Assembly: GCA_021527695.1 (NCBI GenBank)
Contig: JAKFAO010000007.1
Coordinates: 682,001 to 746,000 of the forward strand
Source of the DNA: Naematelia aurantialba
Taxonomy: Eukaryota > Basidiomycota > Tremellomycetes > Tremellales > Naemateliaceae
DNA: 64,000 nt
Reading direction: 5' to 3'
Part shown: positions 49,966 through 60,911 of the stretch, piece by piece
Position numbering within the stretch: position 1 is the first letter of the stretch
Layout: the number at the start of each line of letters is the position of its first letter
Notes under the pieces: generated by a model
What the model was told of the DNA's origin: nothing
Databases searched by the model: none
The model's input: only the letters and a program-made list of their open reading frames with translations
Made by a program: the position numbers and the translations under genes

Positions 49966-52090
49966 ATGCCGCCGCCTCTCCCCCGCCTGAGCCTCCACAT
50001 GCCCCAACTCCCAGCGCTCATACTGACGCTCTCTCTGGTGCTGAGCTACCTCGCCCCGACCGTCGGCGCATTCGGGATCACCTCGTATGCCAGCGTGTTC
50101 TTCTCTCCAGAGGACGTGGTGAACAATACGTGGTTTGACGGGGCGAGTTGGGCGCACGATATGTCTGTTTCTTGGTCGAGGAGGCTGGGAGCGACAGGGC
50201 CTTGGTGTGAGTAGAGCGACTTTCTCGAACAGGTGCGGGATGGATGCAGCTCGAGTGCAGCGGCGGGGGGTATGCTGGAGTCGAGGATGGCAACTAAGGC
50301 GGCGTTCAGTTGAGGTCGAGGATGGCAACTAAGGCGGCGTTCAATTGAGGCCGAGCAGATGACACGTCGTGTAACGAGGCTGGGCGGATTTGAAACCCGA
50401 CCGTGAGATGGGAGGTTGCCGGCAGGATTAGGCGGGTCTGATCACGCGAAGGAAACCCACAAGGCCACGCTAATTCCCTCAGCGGTGGTCAACAAGACAG
50501 TCTTGGCAAAATCCGGAGACATCCAGTGGGTTTTGTATACTTGTTGCGTGCGCGGCGAATCGCGCTGACCGGGTCTCTCAGCGACTACCTCAGTTTCGCA
50601 GTGTACTACTGGCCAAACTGTACCGACGTGGGGAACACGACTGCTCTCACAACAGAACAAGGTAGGCGCATCTGCTCACCTGCAATCCCCGATTCGCTTC
50701 TCACCCCTCACTCCCTTCCCACACCTGCATTGCCCTCTCATACCTGCATTACTTTCTCACACCTGCATCACCCGATTCCTCACCGCATGATCACTTCACC
50801 CTCCAATACCACACCTGTACTTACCCTCCTCTGCATCCCCTTGACCCGCCAATACTGTCATCTGCCCAAGCATCGCTTGTCTTCACTCCCCTGCCCCTAA
50901 CCTTCCAGCGCCTCTCAGCCCTGTCCCTAAACCTTCCCACACCTCTCAGCACGCTGACCGCCAGTCTGGGACGAGTGCCCCTACTACCGCCGAGACGGCT
51001 CGTTCAATCCCGACATTCACATCGTCGAGGACGACAACGCGCTGGCGAACCTCACAGACTCTGTATACCTATCCGCCCTCGCCTACGCGGGCACGGGCAA
51101 CTCGGCCCACGCACAGCACATCAACGATGCGATATACACCTTCTTCGTCAACAATGCAACGCGCATGAACCCGAGCCTCAACTACTCGCAGGTTATTCGC
51201 GGCCCGGGAGCGCAGCTGGGCCGTCGACAGGGCGTGCTCGATATGCGTGGGCTGACCAAGGCGGTTAGTGCGGTGATGGCGCTGCGGGAACTGGGTGCGG
51301 CAGAGTGGGCAGCAGAGACCGACCAGGGCTTCACGCAGTGGGCGACAGACATGGTCACCTGGCTTGAGACGGACGATCTGGCTTTGCAGGAGAAGGCAGC
51401 ATCAAAGTAGGTCTCGACAGCTTGTCGTGGCGTCGCTCGTGTTACGGTGGCGACCAGGTGGACACTGGGAGCCCTGCTGACAGATTCAGCAACCACGGGA
51501 CGTTCTACTACAATCATTTGTGCTCGTTGTATGTCCTGCTAGGGCAGAACGACAAAGCCATCTCCGCGCTGGAAGAGTACTTCAACTCGACGTTCCCCGC
51601 GCAGATCGCAGCGGACGGCGACCAGCCGCTCGAATCGGTACGGACAAGGCCGTACCACTACCGGGCGTATAACCTCGCGGCCCTGGTGACGTTGGCGAAG
51701 ATCGGCGACTTTGTGGGTCTGGATCCGCCCGCGTGGAACCGCACAAGCAGCGCCGGGGCGACGCTGGTCGATGCGTTGGACTTCGCCATGGCGCAGAATG
51801 CGAGCCTGAGCGGCGAGGACACACAGATCCGACAGCTGAATCCGGTGATCGCGGCGGTGGGCAGCAAGTTTGGCGACCCCGACGGGACGTATGTGGCGTT
51901 TCTGAAGCAGTCGGATCCGTACTATCCTGGCCAGCCGTACTATGCCCTGAGCGCTGGTCTGTCAGACGGAGGCATGCGCCAGGGTCTGCTGGAGACGACG
52001 TACGGCCCTGTGCCGGCCCAGCCGACGAAGGGAGCCGACGCCTATGCGCTGGACTGGAAGCGGCGCCGAGGTGCGACGAGGCAGGGATGA
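49966..52090 (+). CDS. Secreted alginate-lyase-fold protein
   Basis: This resembles the alginate lyase superfamily (alpha/alpha-toroid polysaccharide lyases); the true substrate is unknown. The start at 49966 gives a basic head and hydrophobic signal sequence (ALILTLSLVLSYLAPTVGAF). Motifs across five or more exons are LAKSGDIHDYLSFAVYYWPN, ECPYYRRDGSFNPDI (family YxxRDGxxNP), DMRGLTKAVSAVMALRELG, FSNHGTFYYNHLCSLYV (catalytic Asn-His region), and RTRPYHYRAYNLAALVTLAK (catalytic His/Tyr region). The stop is at 52088-52090. Many NxS/T sites fit secretion. Intron 1 (50207-50482, 276 nt) contains a 35-bp tandem duplication. A 16-G run follows the stop by about 13 bases. Family blocks are intact, so it is likely active on some uronic-acid polymer. 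Confidence 0.83.
50281..50350. repeat. 35-bp tandem duplication in intron 1 of the lyase-like gene
   Basis: Two adjacent 35-bp units (50281-50315 and 50316-50350) differ at one base (GTTCAGTTG against GTTCAATTG). Confidence 0.9.
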
Positions 52091-52489
52091 GGCGCAAGTA
52101 TTGGGGGGGGGGGGGGGGAGTGGCAAGGCGATGCGAGGAGAGGGCAAGTGGCAAGGCGTTCATGTAGAACCTCGCAAGAGATGTGACTAGATCAGTAGAT
52201 AGACGGACTTTGCATATTCCGGCATGGGTGTTCCGGCATGCAGGATCAACGTGTATTCTTTGTGTTTGGTGGGATATCTTGCCCTCGCCCTGGGCTTGGG
52301 TAAAGTCGGGCAAAGCTGCAGTGGTGCAATCTTCTCACGCGGCATGTGTGTTGTTCTCCCATTCTCACACGGCGCTGTGCCTGCTCCCTGCTGGTCGTGT
52401 CATGCCCTCTCGCAGACGTTGCTTTGAATTGTCCCCAGACGGCACTGATGCCGGTCCGGCCTTGCTACCAGACGACTCACAGCGTACTG

Positions 52490-52583
52490 GTTTCGTGGCT
52501 CCTGTCCTGGAGTGTCTCCTGTCTTGGTGTTTTCGCGTTTCGTGGCTCCTGCCTTGGAGTGTCTCCTGTTTTCGTGTTTCGTG
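52490..52583. repeat. 47-bp imperfect direct duplication
   Basis: Two head-to-tail copies starting GTTTCGTGGCTCCTG at 52490 and 52537, about 85-90% identical by eye. Confidence 0.75.
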
Positions 52584-52765
52584 TTTCGTGTCTTGCAGTC
52601 TCAAGTCCTTCGCTATGTATCCAGAGCCAAAAGCACCTCCTTGACAATCTTCGCCCACTCGTTGGTTGGTGTCAGGGGCCACTCCTTTGTCGGGGGTCAC
52701 TCTTAGTCCAGGCCAGGCAGAGATCTAAACGTTTCGCAATCGTCGGTCTCGGTTTCGCCTAGCCT

Positions 52766-52766
52766 T

Positions 52767-52819
<53 letters not shown>
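52766..52819. repeat. AACGAC hexanucleotide repeat
   Basis: About nine perfect tandem copies of the hexamer. Confidence 0.92.
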
Positions 52820-53416
52820 AGGACTCGCCTTACGTGCCTGCAGGTCTTGGCGGCATGAACGGGAGCGGCGAAACGCCTTTCGACGGTAAGAAGGGCCCCG
52901 TTGTCGTCTCTTGCTGTTTACATTTACGTTTTACCTCCTGAGAGCCCGTTCTCGTCCATCTGTCGGGGGTGGAGGGGGGGGACGCTCTTTCGTTTCACCG
53001 CTGCGTCGCTCCCGGCGGTGCCCTTGCTCCTTGCTCTTGAGGGGAACGTATGGCGGCAGGTACCCGAGACGCTCTTTTCATCCCCTCACATGTGGCCGTA
53101 TCTGAAGCCCGAGGCCGGAGCAGAAAAGAGCGAGGTGGCGAGCGGAGAGTCAAGCTTGTCGAGTGGCGACTTGTGTATATAATGTGGTGCGGACTGTATG
53201 GTGGCGGGCCACTGCTGTCCTGAGCTTCAGTACTTTATAGCACTTCAAGGTGAAGTCGCACAACATCCAACACCCGCACAGCCTGCCGCGTCTACTGCCT
53301 TGGCACGTAGCTCTGATATAGGCGCCTCGCTCTGACATAGGCACTGGCACTAGCACTGCCACCTCTATCCCTCCAGACCATACCACACTGCGACCTCTAT
53401 CCCTCCAGGCCATACC

Positions 53417-53979
53417 ATGTCTCCTATCCCCAGCCTCGGTTCTGGTAGCCCGGACTATCCGTCGCGAGTGGACGCTCAAATCACTGACCAGGCTTGTATA
53501 CCCCTGACCGTGACGGACGGGTTCATCCTCTTATGTGGTGCGTCTCCTTGCCTCTCTACTAGCCGCATCCCTCCGCCGCCGCGTCCTCTGCTCTCCTCCT
53601 CCACCTCCCGCCTCCGCGTCCCTCCTCTTCCTCTCGCTCCTCGGGGGCGCTTCGTCGGCCACACTCCGCGAACGTTGATGAAGAAGCACTTGGGTTGACA
53701 GTCTGATTCACAGTGGGCACCCTGGCCGTCCTGTTTCTCGCCTCGCTGGTCGAGTCGTTACTGGACCAACGGCAGAGCGAGCCGGTGTCTGACGTGCACG
53801 GTGCGGCGGAACTCTTCCAATATTGCCGTTGCTGCGACTCGGACTACTTCGACGAAGGTTGTGCTCTACTCGTATCCCCTTGGACCCGGTGTTGCCTCGT
53901 TTATCACGCTTTTGGAACCCCATGGGTCCGAGAAGAGTTGGGGTTGGACATGGACCGAGTAGAGAGGCCGTGGAAATGA
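53417..53979 (+). CDS. Small Cys-rich single-pass membrane protein (copy 1)
   Basis: Function unknown. Two exons (53417-53537 and 53714-53979) give 128 residues. A short hydrophilic head (MSPIPSLGSGSPDYPSRVDA) is followed by QACIPLTVTDGFILL and, after a phase-1 intron, a membrane helix VGTLAVLFLASLVESLL. The tail is Cys-rich (YCRCCDSDYFDEGCALL, then TRCC) and ends in DRVERPWK. The head, the intron position just before the helix, the intron phase and the helix pattern match the gene at 54779, so the two look like diverged tandem paralogues. Confidence 0.5.
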
Positions 53980-54778
53980 GAAGGACGGTTAACTAGACTC
54001 CATCACTCCATCACTACTACGAGCTGCTAGCTGCGAGCTGCGAGCTACGAGCTAGTTTATCGTTTAGCTCGGTAGCGTCCCTCCATCTGGCGGACAGCAA
54101 TGACCATCTGCCGTGAGCACTAGGAAAGCCGCCGAGGCCGGTGGGCCGATAGTCCACAAAGCCATCCTTTCCCGCATCGACCGACAAAGCATCGAGATTC
54201 AAGTCGTGACGCCGGAGAGCTAGCTACTGCCAAGGCCAAGGCAATCGCCACCCCACCGCCACCGGGAGTCGCCTCGACGTCGCCGCCGCACCTCAAAGGA
54301 GCGTCCCCCCTCCTGGGACTCTCCAGGCCGCTCCAGGACACAAGACCACGACACGGCGCTCCTTTGTGCACCTTCTCCTCTTTCTCCTCCTCCTCGTCCT
54401 TTGTTGCCTGATGTATGCCGTCGCAGGCGAAGAAAGGAGGTGGAGCTTGATGCGTCGCCACTTGGACTCCGCCTGGAGTTTACTTGCTATGACTGGTTTA
54501 AAAGCTCTCTCGTCCGCTGTTCAAAGTCGTGCCCCTCGAGTACAGATTCAGTAGGCTTCGCTGCTGGTACTCTGCGCTTTGCTTTGTGGGCGACAACTAC
54601 CCGAACCCGCTCATCCGTGTCACTCGCATACTCACAGCGTCCTCGTGCTCGCCTACTCCTACTCTCCTATTCTCCTACTCGTCTACTCGTCTACTCTCCT
54701 ACTCTCCTACTCTCCTACTCTCCTACTCTCCTACTCTCCTAACCCTACCACCAACTCCAAGCGTCCTCTCCTACCAAC
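53980..54778. other. Spacer between paralogous genes, octamer repeat
   Basis: About 800 bp. It contains tandem GAGCTGC/GAGCTAC units (54020-54056) and a TCTCCTAC octamer array (about 54652-54741) that ends about 35 bp before the next start codon. Frames in the middle (54366-54742) have no recognisable domain and run into the repeat, so I call no gene. Confidence 0.5.
54652..54741. repeat. TCTCCTAC octamer array in a promoter
   Basis: About ten units, the last six perfect (CTCCTACT in phase). The first few are variants with TCGTCTAC. All are pyrimidine-rich on the coding strand, right before the start at 54779. Confidence 0.88.
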
Positions 54779-55535
54779 ATGTCCCCCGTCCCCGGCCGCA
54801 CAGTCGCATGGCCCGACCCCGTCCAGCCAGCGTCGTATTCCCGCCTCACGGTCGGCGAAATCGACACGACCCGCCTCCTTGTGGACATGTACGAGCGGGT
54901 GCAGGCGCAGTCGTGTTTGAGCCTCCCGACCTCGCTCTTCGTCCTTGCCAGTGAGTCTGCCGTCCTTGTCCACCCTTGTCCATCGTCCTCTCCCTGTCTC
55001 TTGCCACAATTGTGTCCGTGCATTCTGTTCCCTTCCTCCCTTCCATTTCGCCACAATGCCCTTCTCCCTTTCTTCCTCTCTTCCTCTCTTCCTCTCTTCC
55101 TCTCTTCCTCTCTTCTTATTCCTATCCTTATCACCACCACACCCACGATATATACCACCAATCCACACCACCCTTCCCCGTACCCTAACACACACAGTCG
55201 GATTCGCACTCGGCCTCCTGGCATTTGCCTCGCTCCACGACCTCGTGCTACACGTCAACGGATGCTTTGCAGACTCCCGCAGCCCTCGAACCGCAACCTC
55301 GTGCTGCTGTCCCGACCAAGATCCCGATCCCAAAGCTCTTGCCCTCGCCTCCATTCCCGCCCCCGTCAACTTCTATGCCCAGGCCCACTTCTTCTCTGAC
55401 AGCAAAGCCACGGCCCGTGAGACCACGCCAAGGCTGCTCGTTGATCCCGGACTGCCGGCTGTGAATCCCCCGAATGAGAAAGCGGCAAACGAGCTCGTGG
55501 TGCCGGCCACTGAGCGCGTCTGCTGCGGCATGTAA
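54779..55535 (+). CDS. Small Cys-rich single-pass membrane protein (copy 2)
   Basis: Function unknown. Two exons (54779-54950 and 55198-55535) give 169 residues. The head starts MSPVPGRTVAWPDPVQPASY, then EIDTTRLLVDMYERVQAQ, then QSCLSLPTSLFVLA. A phase-1 intron precedes a membrane helix IGFALGLLAFASLHDLVL. The tail has CCCPDQDPDPKALAL, a Pro/Thr-rich stretch, and ends ERVCCGM. The terminal CCGM could be palmitoylated, or read loosely as a CaaX-like end; neither is certain. The 247-nt intron is largely a CTCTTCCT repeat (about 55065-55118). See the gene at 53417 for the similarity. Confidence 0.55.
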
Positions 55536-55730
55536 AAGCGAGTGACATGACATACAGTGGATTGAACTCTACGCGCATAGATATACACGCATAGATACAG
55601 ATGTGCGTGGAGGAATACATTTGTCTGATATATGTGCTCGTAGAGTACGTATTGTTGTGCGCATAGTGTACCCGAGTATGGATTCGCCTCGTCTGCCTCG
55701 TCTGCCTCATCTACCTCGTCCAGTCCGAGG

Positions 55731-57966
55731 CTACTTCGCAGCATCCCGTTTCGCACGGTTGATCTGTTTCGCCTTGTTGACGGCTTGCCGTTCGCCAAAG
55801 CCCGAGTCGTGCATTTCCTACGTGTCGTATCAGCAACACCCCCCCCCCCCCCCCCACCAGAACATCATCACGCTCAGTAGTCGCGTCTTGGTGGAGTTTG
55901 GACGACGCGCACTCACCATCGTCGCGACCCTGCGCGCCAACGACACGGCATTGAGGTTCTCTAACACCGCTTCTTCCGGCAGCTCGAGCTCGCTCAGCGT
56001 CACTCCCACCTCGGCTTCGATGACCTTGACCAGCTCGACGTCGCGCTCCGTGACGATCGTGACTGCCACGCCGCCGCGGCCTGCTCTTGCCGTACGTCCA
56101 ACGCGATGGACGTAGTCGTCTGCGCGGCGTGGGCAGTCCCAGTTGACGACCATTGCCACTTCCGGGATATCCAGTCCCCGCGAGCCCACGTCGGTCGTCA
56201 CGAGGACGGGGACCTCGTGGGCGCGGAACCGGGCGAGCGACTGCAGCCGCTGCGGCTGGGTGAGGTGCGAGTGCAGTGGCACCGACGGGATGTCGAGCGA
56301 GTTGAGCAGCAGGTGCAGCAGGTGCGCCGTGGCGCACCGCTGGGTGAATATGATGGTCGAAGGAACGAACGGCGTATCGTCGTCTTCGGCGTTGTCTTCC
56401 GGCACGGCAGCCTTGCGCTGCCTCTTCCTGCCGTTGCCGCGCTTCGGCAGCGACTCGACAACGGCTAGCTTCCCCCTGTCCTTGCGGGTATCGGCGCGCA
56501 GAGCAGCATCGATCTCTTCCGGGGGGTGGTGCAGAAGATAATACAGGTACGGATCGCGCACCTGGCTCGGGATGAACAGGTACTTTTGCTTCAAGCGCGA
56601 CACAGTCAACGTATCCGACTCGACGCGGTACACGAACGGCTTGGGCTTGCCCGCCGGGGGGTTTTCCGCAAGCTGCATGAGCGCTTCGTTGACTGTCGCA
56701 GTGAACAGGCATGTTTGGCGGTTCGTAGGGATCTGCGAGAACAGGTATGCAAGTTCGGGCGCGAAAGTCGGCGTGAGAAGCCGGTCTGCTTCGTCCAGAA
56801 CCTAACGGCGCGGCGTCAGTTCCATACCAATATACGGTTACATATGCATGATAAAAGCCGAAGCAGGGCCGGCAAGCACTCACCAAAGTACGGACTCGGC
56901 CCAGCTTTCCCTGACTCATCGGGTCACTTCGAAGCAGGTCGCAAAGCCGTCCAGGGGTCGCCACGACGATATGCGGTCTCGCGTCGAGCGCCTTGGCCTG
57001 CGCCATCATGTCCATCCCGCCGACCACAGTGATGGTCGCCAGGCCCAGCGGCTTGCTCACGGCAATGAACTGCTCGGTCAACTGGTACGCCAGCTCCCTG
57101 TCTGCATCAGCGCCGTGTGCTTCGCGCAGAAACCGCCGCTCGACATAAAGGTCCACGAAGTGGAGCAAAATGTGGCCCTCAAACGGCAGAGCTACTACTT
57201 ACCTGGTAGGGGTGAGCACGACGGCCCAGATTCCGAATGGGTCACGCGCGATCCGCTCGACGATGGGCAAGGCAAATGCCAGCGTCTTGCCGCTGCCGGT
57301 CTTGGCGCCGCCAATACAGTCCCGACCAGCCATGATTGGACCGATACATGCGCTCTGGATCTCTGTCGGCTTGGCGATACTGATCGACGCCAAGGCTGAG
57401 ATGACAGGTTGCGAGAGGCCGAGAGACGCAAAGGTCGCATTGGCGGGAGGTTTGGATTCGGGGGCGAAGGGCGTCGCAGTCGCCTGTGTCGCGGTTGCAG
57501 CGGCCCCGACTCGCGACCGTACGGCGGTGCTGTGGGTCGGTGCATTATGAGTCGCCAGTGGCTGCACTGAGGACTTGATGGCCGGTCCAGGAAGCTTCGA
57601 GTCCCTCGGGACATCGGTCGAAGTCGAGCGCGACGGGGATCGCTTGGGAATCCGCCTTGACCTCGACGCAGCCGACGCGGAGGATTCGGGAGCCGAGCCA
57701 TCAGACTGTCCAGATCCATCCTCGTCCTCGTCTGACGAGCCGTCCGAACTCCCGCTCCCGCTCTCCGAGCCGTCATCCCACTCGTCATCCTCTTCTGGAC
57801 TTGCTGCCCGCCGCTTGCCCAGCTTCTTCGCCTCGAGCATCGCCCGCAACACCTCGCTCTGGTCTAGTACTATCTCGCGCGAGCCACCCTGTTCGCTTGC
57901 GGGCGTCTTCGAGCTCTTCTTCTTCTTCTCCACAGACTTGCTTGTCATGGTGGATGCTTTTGCCAT
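55731..57966 (-). CDS. DBP8: DEAD-box RNA helicase DBP8 (18S rRNA maturation)
   Basis: Dbp8/DDX49-type helicases act in the nucleolus on the small-subunit pre-rRNA. The start at 57966 gives [20 protein letters not shown], then a long acidic Ser/Asp/Glu extension. Helicase motifs in order are [14 protein letters not shown] (Q motif region), [14 protein letters not shown] (motif I), [17 protein letters not shown] (Ia, across an intron), [37 protein letters not shown] (II, across an intron), [10 protein letters not shown] (III), [15 protein letters not shown] (IV), [17 protein letters not shown] (V) and [15 protein letters not shown] (VI). Motif III reads TAT rather than SAT, which occurs in the family. 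The last intron (about 55783-55917) contains 17 C at 55839-55855. The terminal exon ends [12 protein letters not shown] with its stop at 55731-55733. Confidence 0.92.
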
Positions 57967-58162
57967 GATCTTGACGATGGACTACAGGACACTGAAAAAA
58001 TAAATCCATGGAAATGGAGAGTGGAGCCCCGCATCCGGCTACTAAGAGTGACGTTTGGGGATGACGGCGTCAGCGTCGGCAAACCTCTCTTTCGTATGCG
58101 ACTTATAACTCTTCCAAGAATCATCATGGTATAGGCTTCTGGGCAGTACGAGCACACCTACG
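57967..58162. promoter_or_regulatory. Divergent DBP8/PEX30-like promoter
   Basis: Only 196 bp separate the two divergent start codons, so the promoters must overlap. No TATA box is evident. Confidence 0.45.
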
Positions 58163-60321
58163 ATGGCGCCTGCAGCAGCCTCCGCGACGCCCATGGCGGC
58201 CAGACCAGCAGAAACAGCGCCGCAGGTCATCCAGTCACAAGACCTCGTCGCGTCTCTGCCAGCCCCCATCTTCCGCTTACTCGTCCTCTCTGCGCGGCCT
58301 GTATCACTTCTCCGCAGCGCACTCGAAGTGGTCTGCTGGAAGCCTGGGCGCCGAGTCGAGAGCTGGATTGTCGTGGGGATATGGTGGTCGCTTTGCCTAG
58401 GTGCTAGTCATGCCTTTCGGTAAGTCGTTTGTCAGGACCCGTGGCTGATGTCAAGGTACCTCTTGCCGCCACTTGTCTTCCTCCCACTCATACCCCTAGC
58501 CTCATTACGCATCGTACCAGACAAAGCAAAAACCCTGCAGTCGACCCCGACGAACCCATCCACGACTGAAACGCTCCTCCTCACGTTGTCTGATCTCCAC
58601 GCCATCCATACCCTCCTTCCACCGTCCCCGCTGCCTACCGCTTCCTCCGTCTACGCCCGTTTCCGACAACTAGGTGCCGTCCGGCTCATCAGAGGACTCG
58701 TCGTCATCTGGGTCGCATGGCTCGTACTAGGTCGCCTCATCGGCTATCGCCCCCTCCTTGCCATTCTCGGCACCATCATTCTCCTCCTTCCCTCTGCACC
58801 TTTGGCCCACCTCGTCCGGCTACTCTCCAACTCCCTGATCATTCGGCGTGCAGTGGCCCTAGCCTTTCTGTTCACATTCGGCTCTCCGCCTGACCAGTCC
58901 TACCGGTTCTCGGTGTCGCACTTCTCCCCCGTTGGATGGACAAAGAGCAAGTGGGCAGCGTCACGCCGTCCCTCGCTGGCCTTTTCATTCCGGCCCAAGC
59001 TCAACTTGGAAGCTCTCAACGATTCCGCTATCGTCGAGGAGGATGAGCAAGATACCAAGGTCGGAGAACCCATCTACTTCCGCTTCGAGGTCCACGAGAA
59101 CCAGCGGTGGTGGATGGGCTTGGACTGGACAAGTGCTCTGTTGCCACAGGAACGTCCGAGCTGGTGCGATTCCCATCTCCTCCCGGCATCCCCTCCGCCC
59201 TCTTATGCTCTTCCACCCTCGGCTTCCGTCGTTCTACCGGCACCTACCAAGACGGATCCAGACGCCAAGATCAAGAAGACCGCGACGTGGAAGTGGATAG
59301 ATGACGATTGGTCAATTGTCCGTGCGGGACCGGCTGCGGGCGCTGCAGCCCCATCAAGTGCACCAAATTTGGCCACTTCACCTCCGATAGGGGAGGAGGA
59401 GTCGGGCTCGGGGTTCTCCTTGGGCCACCCATCCCATCGCTCCAACTCGGTCTCTCTGGGCACTTCACCTCCTTACGTTACAGCAAGTGCGAATGCGACC
59501 GACGATCCCCCCGCCGCGTCGGCCGGAGTGCCTGCCACATCAGTCGGTACGAGAGCGCAGTCGATTGCAGAGCAGGCGTTTACAAAAGGGCTGGAGCGGC
59601 TCAAGGCGCGGACCGCATCTCCGGCTGCTAGCGGGACGTTGAAGAGTAGTCAGACCACGGGCGGTCGGACGAGCGGCGAGTCCTCGCGGCCCAGGAGGGA
59701 AAGCCAGGCGAGTGAGGAAAGGTATGATGTGGATGTTGGACCGGGACCAGCGCCTGCGGTGCCGGTGGAGACCATTCCAGAGAGGGACGAAGTCAGTCTT
59801 CCGAGCTATTCTGCACCGCACTCTCGCTGATAAGGTGTAGGCAACTGATGCTGATGGGTGGGTGTACGGGGACAACAAGTGGGAGAATATGGGCTCTCGC
59901 GGGGGCCTGGGCAAGGTACTTCTTGAGGTTCATAAGCGGCGATTCAGTAGCTCATGGACCCTAGTTTACAAGGCGAAGACGGTGGCATCGCCGCGCTATC
60001 CTGACAGAGACTATACAACGGCTGCCTTCGCCTTCGCCAGCCGCCACAACCTCCACCGCGGCTCCAGTCACGGCCACAACCACAACCACGGTCACAGCCA
60101 CACCCGACGCCGCTGCAAACCCTAGCGCGCGCCCGGCCATCCCAATGACTCCGACCAAGACGCAGGCCATCGTCAGCCCTGTCGAGATCAAAGCACGACC
60201 TATCCTCGAAGACGCCGACGCGCATCCAAGCGTCATCGTTCCGTCTCAGAGCCCCTCGACATCGCGCAATGATGCCTTGCGGCTCAGACTGAAAAAAGCC
60301 ATGGGCTCCGCAGGGGGTTGA
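58163..60321 (+). CDS. Dysferlin-domain peroxin (PEX30/PEX23/PEX28-32 family)
   Basis: These ER membrane proteins shape the sites where peroxisomes, and with seipin lipid droplets, form. The start at 58163 gives MAPAAASATPMAARPAETAP. Membrane helices are VVGIWWSLCLGASHAFR joined to YLLPPLVFLPLIPLASL, LIRGLVVIWVAWLVLGRLIG and PLLAILGTIILLLPSAPLAH. The dysferlin repeats follow: FRFEVHENQRWWMGLDW, PQERPSWCD and TWKWIDDDWSI (58 kb exon). After splicing out 59791-59839 and about 59917-59968, TDADGWVYGDNKWENM and GGLGKFTRRRRWHRRA appear. The second is the diagnostic C-terminal dysferlin block and is invisible without splicing. A Thr/Ala-rich tail ends KKAMGSAGG, stop at 60319-60321. About 680 residues. 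Confidence 0.9.
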
Positions 60322-60911
60322 GCCATTCGACTTTCCGTATGCATATGCATTCTTTGTTGAGCGTGGCCAGCGTCAGTGGAAGTGGATGGTGAAGAGAAAC
60401 GCCACGTCACCGTAGTCCAGAACACTGGAATGATGTTCAGGCACCAGGTTCTTCCGGATTCTGCGGGGTTCACTGGCCGTAGTTGGATCTGGCCGGTTGG
60501 TATCGTCGCTGGCTGTCATTTGACATTTGTCATGGGGGAACGCCACAGAGCGGGCTTGTCTAGTCGTTGCCCGTCGACAGCATCGCGATGACACTGCGGC
60601 GACGGGCATGAGCGTCATGCCCGACTATGGCTGGAAGGATATATTCATGTAACAACGATGACATCGTGGACGTCCGCACCACCCGTTTTCTCCCGTAATT
60701 TACCCGCCGATCTACATACTTGACCACACGAGTCACCTTGAGCACTTGGGTACTTGACCACTTGAATCATTGACCACTCGACTACTTGACACATCACTTG
60801 TCTACTCGACTACTGCTCAGCTCCCTACTCTACCTTTTTGCATACGTGCATACGTGCATACGTGACGCTCGTCCTCTGCTCTTCCAACGCTATATGATAA
60901 GACGAGGGATC
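60322..60911. other. Intergenic upstream of aldo/keto reductase
   Basis: This 590-bp spacer between same-direction genes carries several TTGACCAC(T/A)-type repeats (60715-60800) and three GCATACGT octamers in tandem (60840-60863) about 50 bp before the next start. No gene is seen. Confidence 0.5.

Larger units (their letters stand above)
52091..53416. other. Intergenic, repeat-rich, possible gene remnant
   Basis: This 1.3-kb stretch holds the 16-G tract (52103-52118), a 47-bp imperfect duplication (52490-52583) and an AACGAC hexamer run (52766-52819). Just after the hexamers, DSPYVPAGLGGMNGSGETPF followed by a GTAAG donor, and later ETLFSSPHMWPYLKPE before a stop at about 53180, read like coding sequence. 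I could not join them in frame, so I call no gene. Confidence 0.4.
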
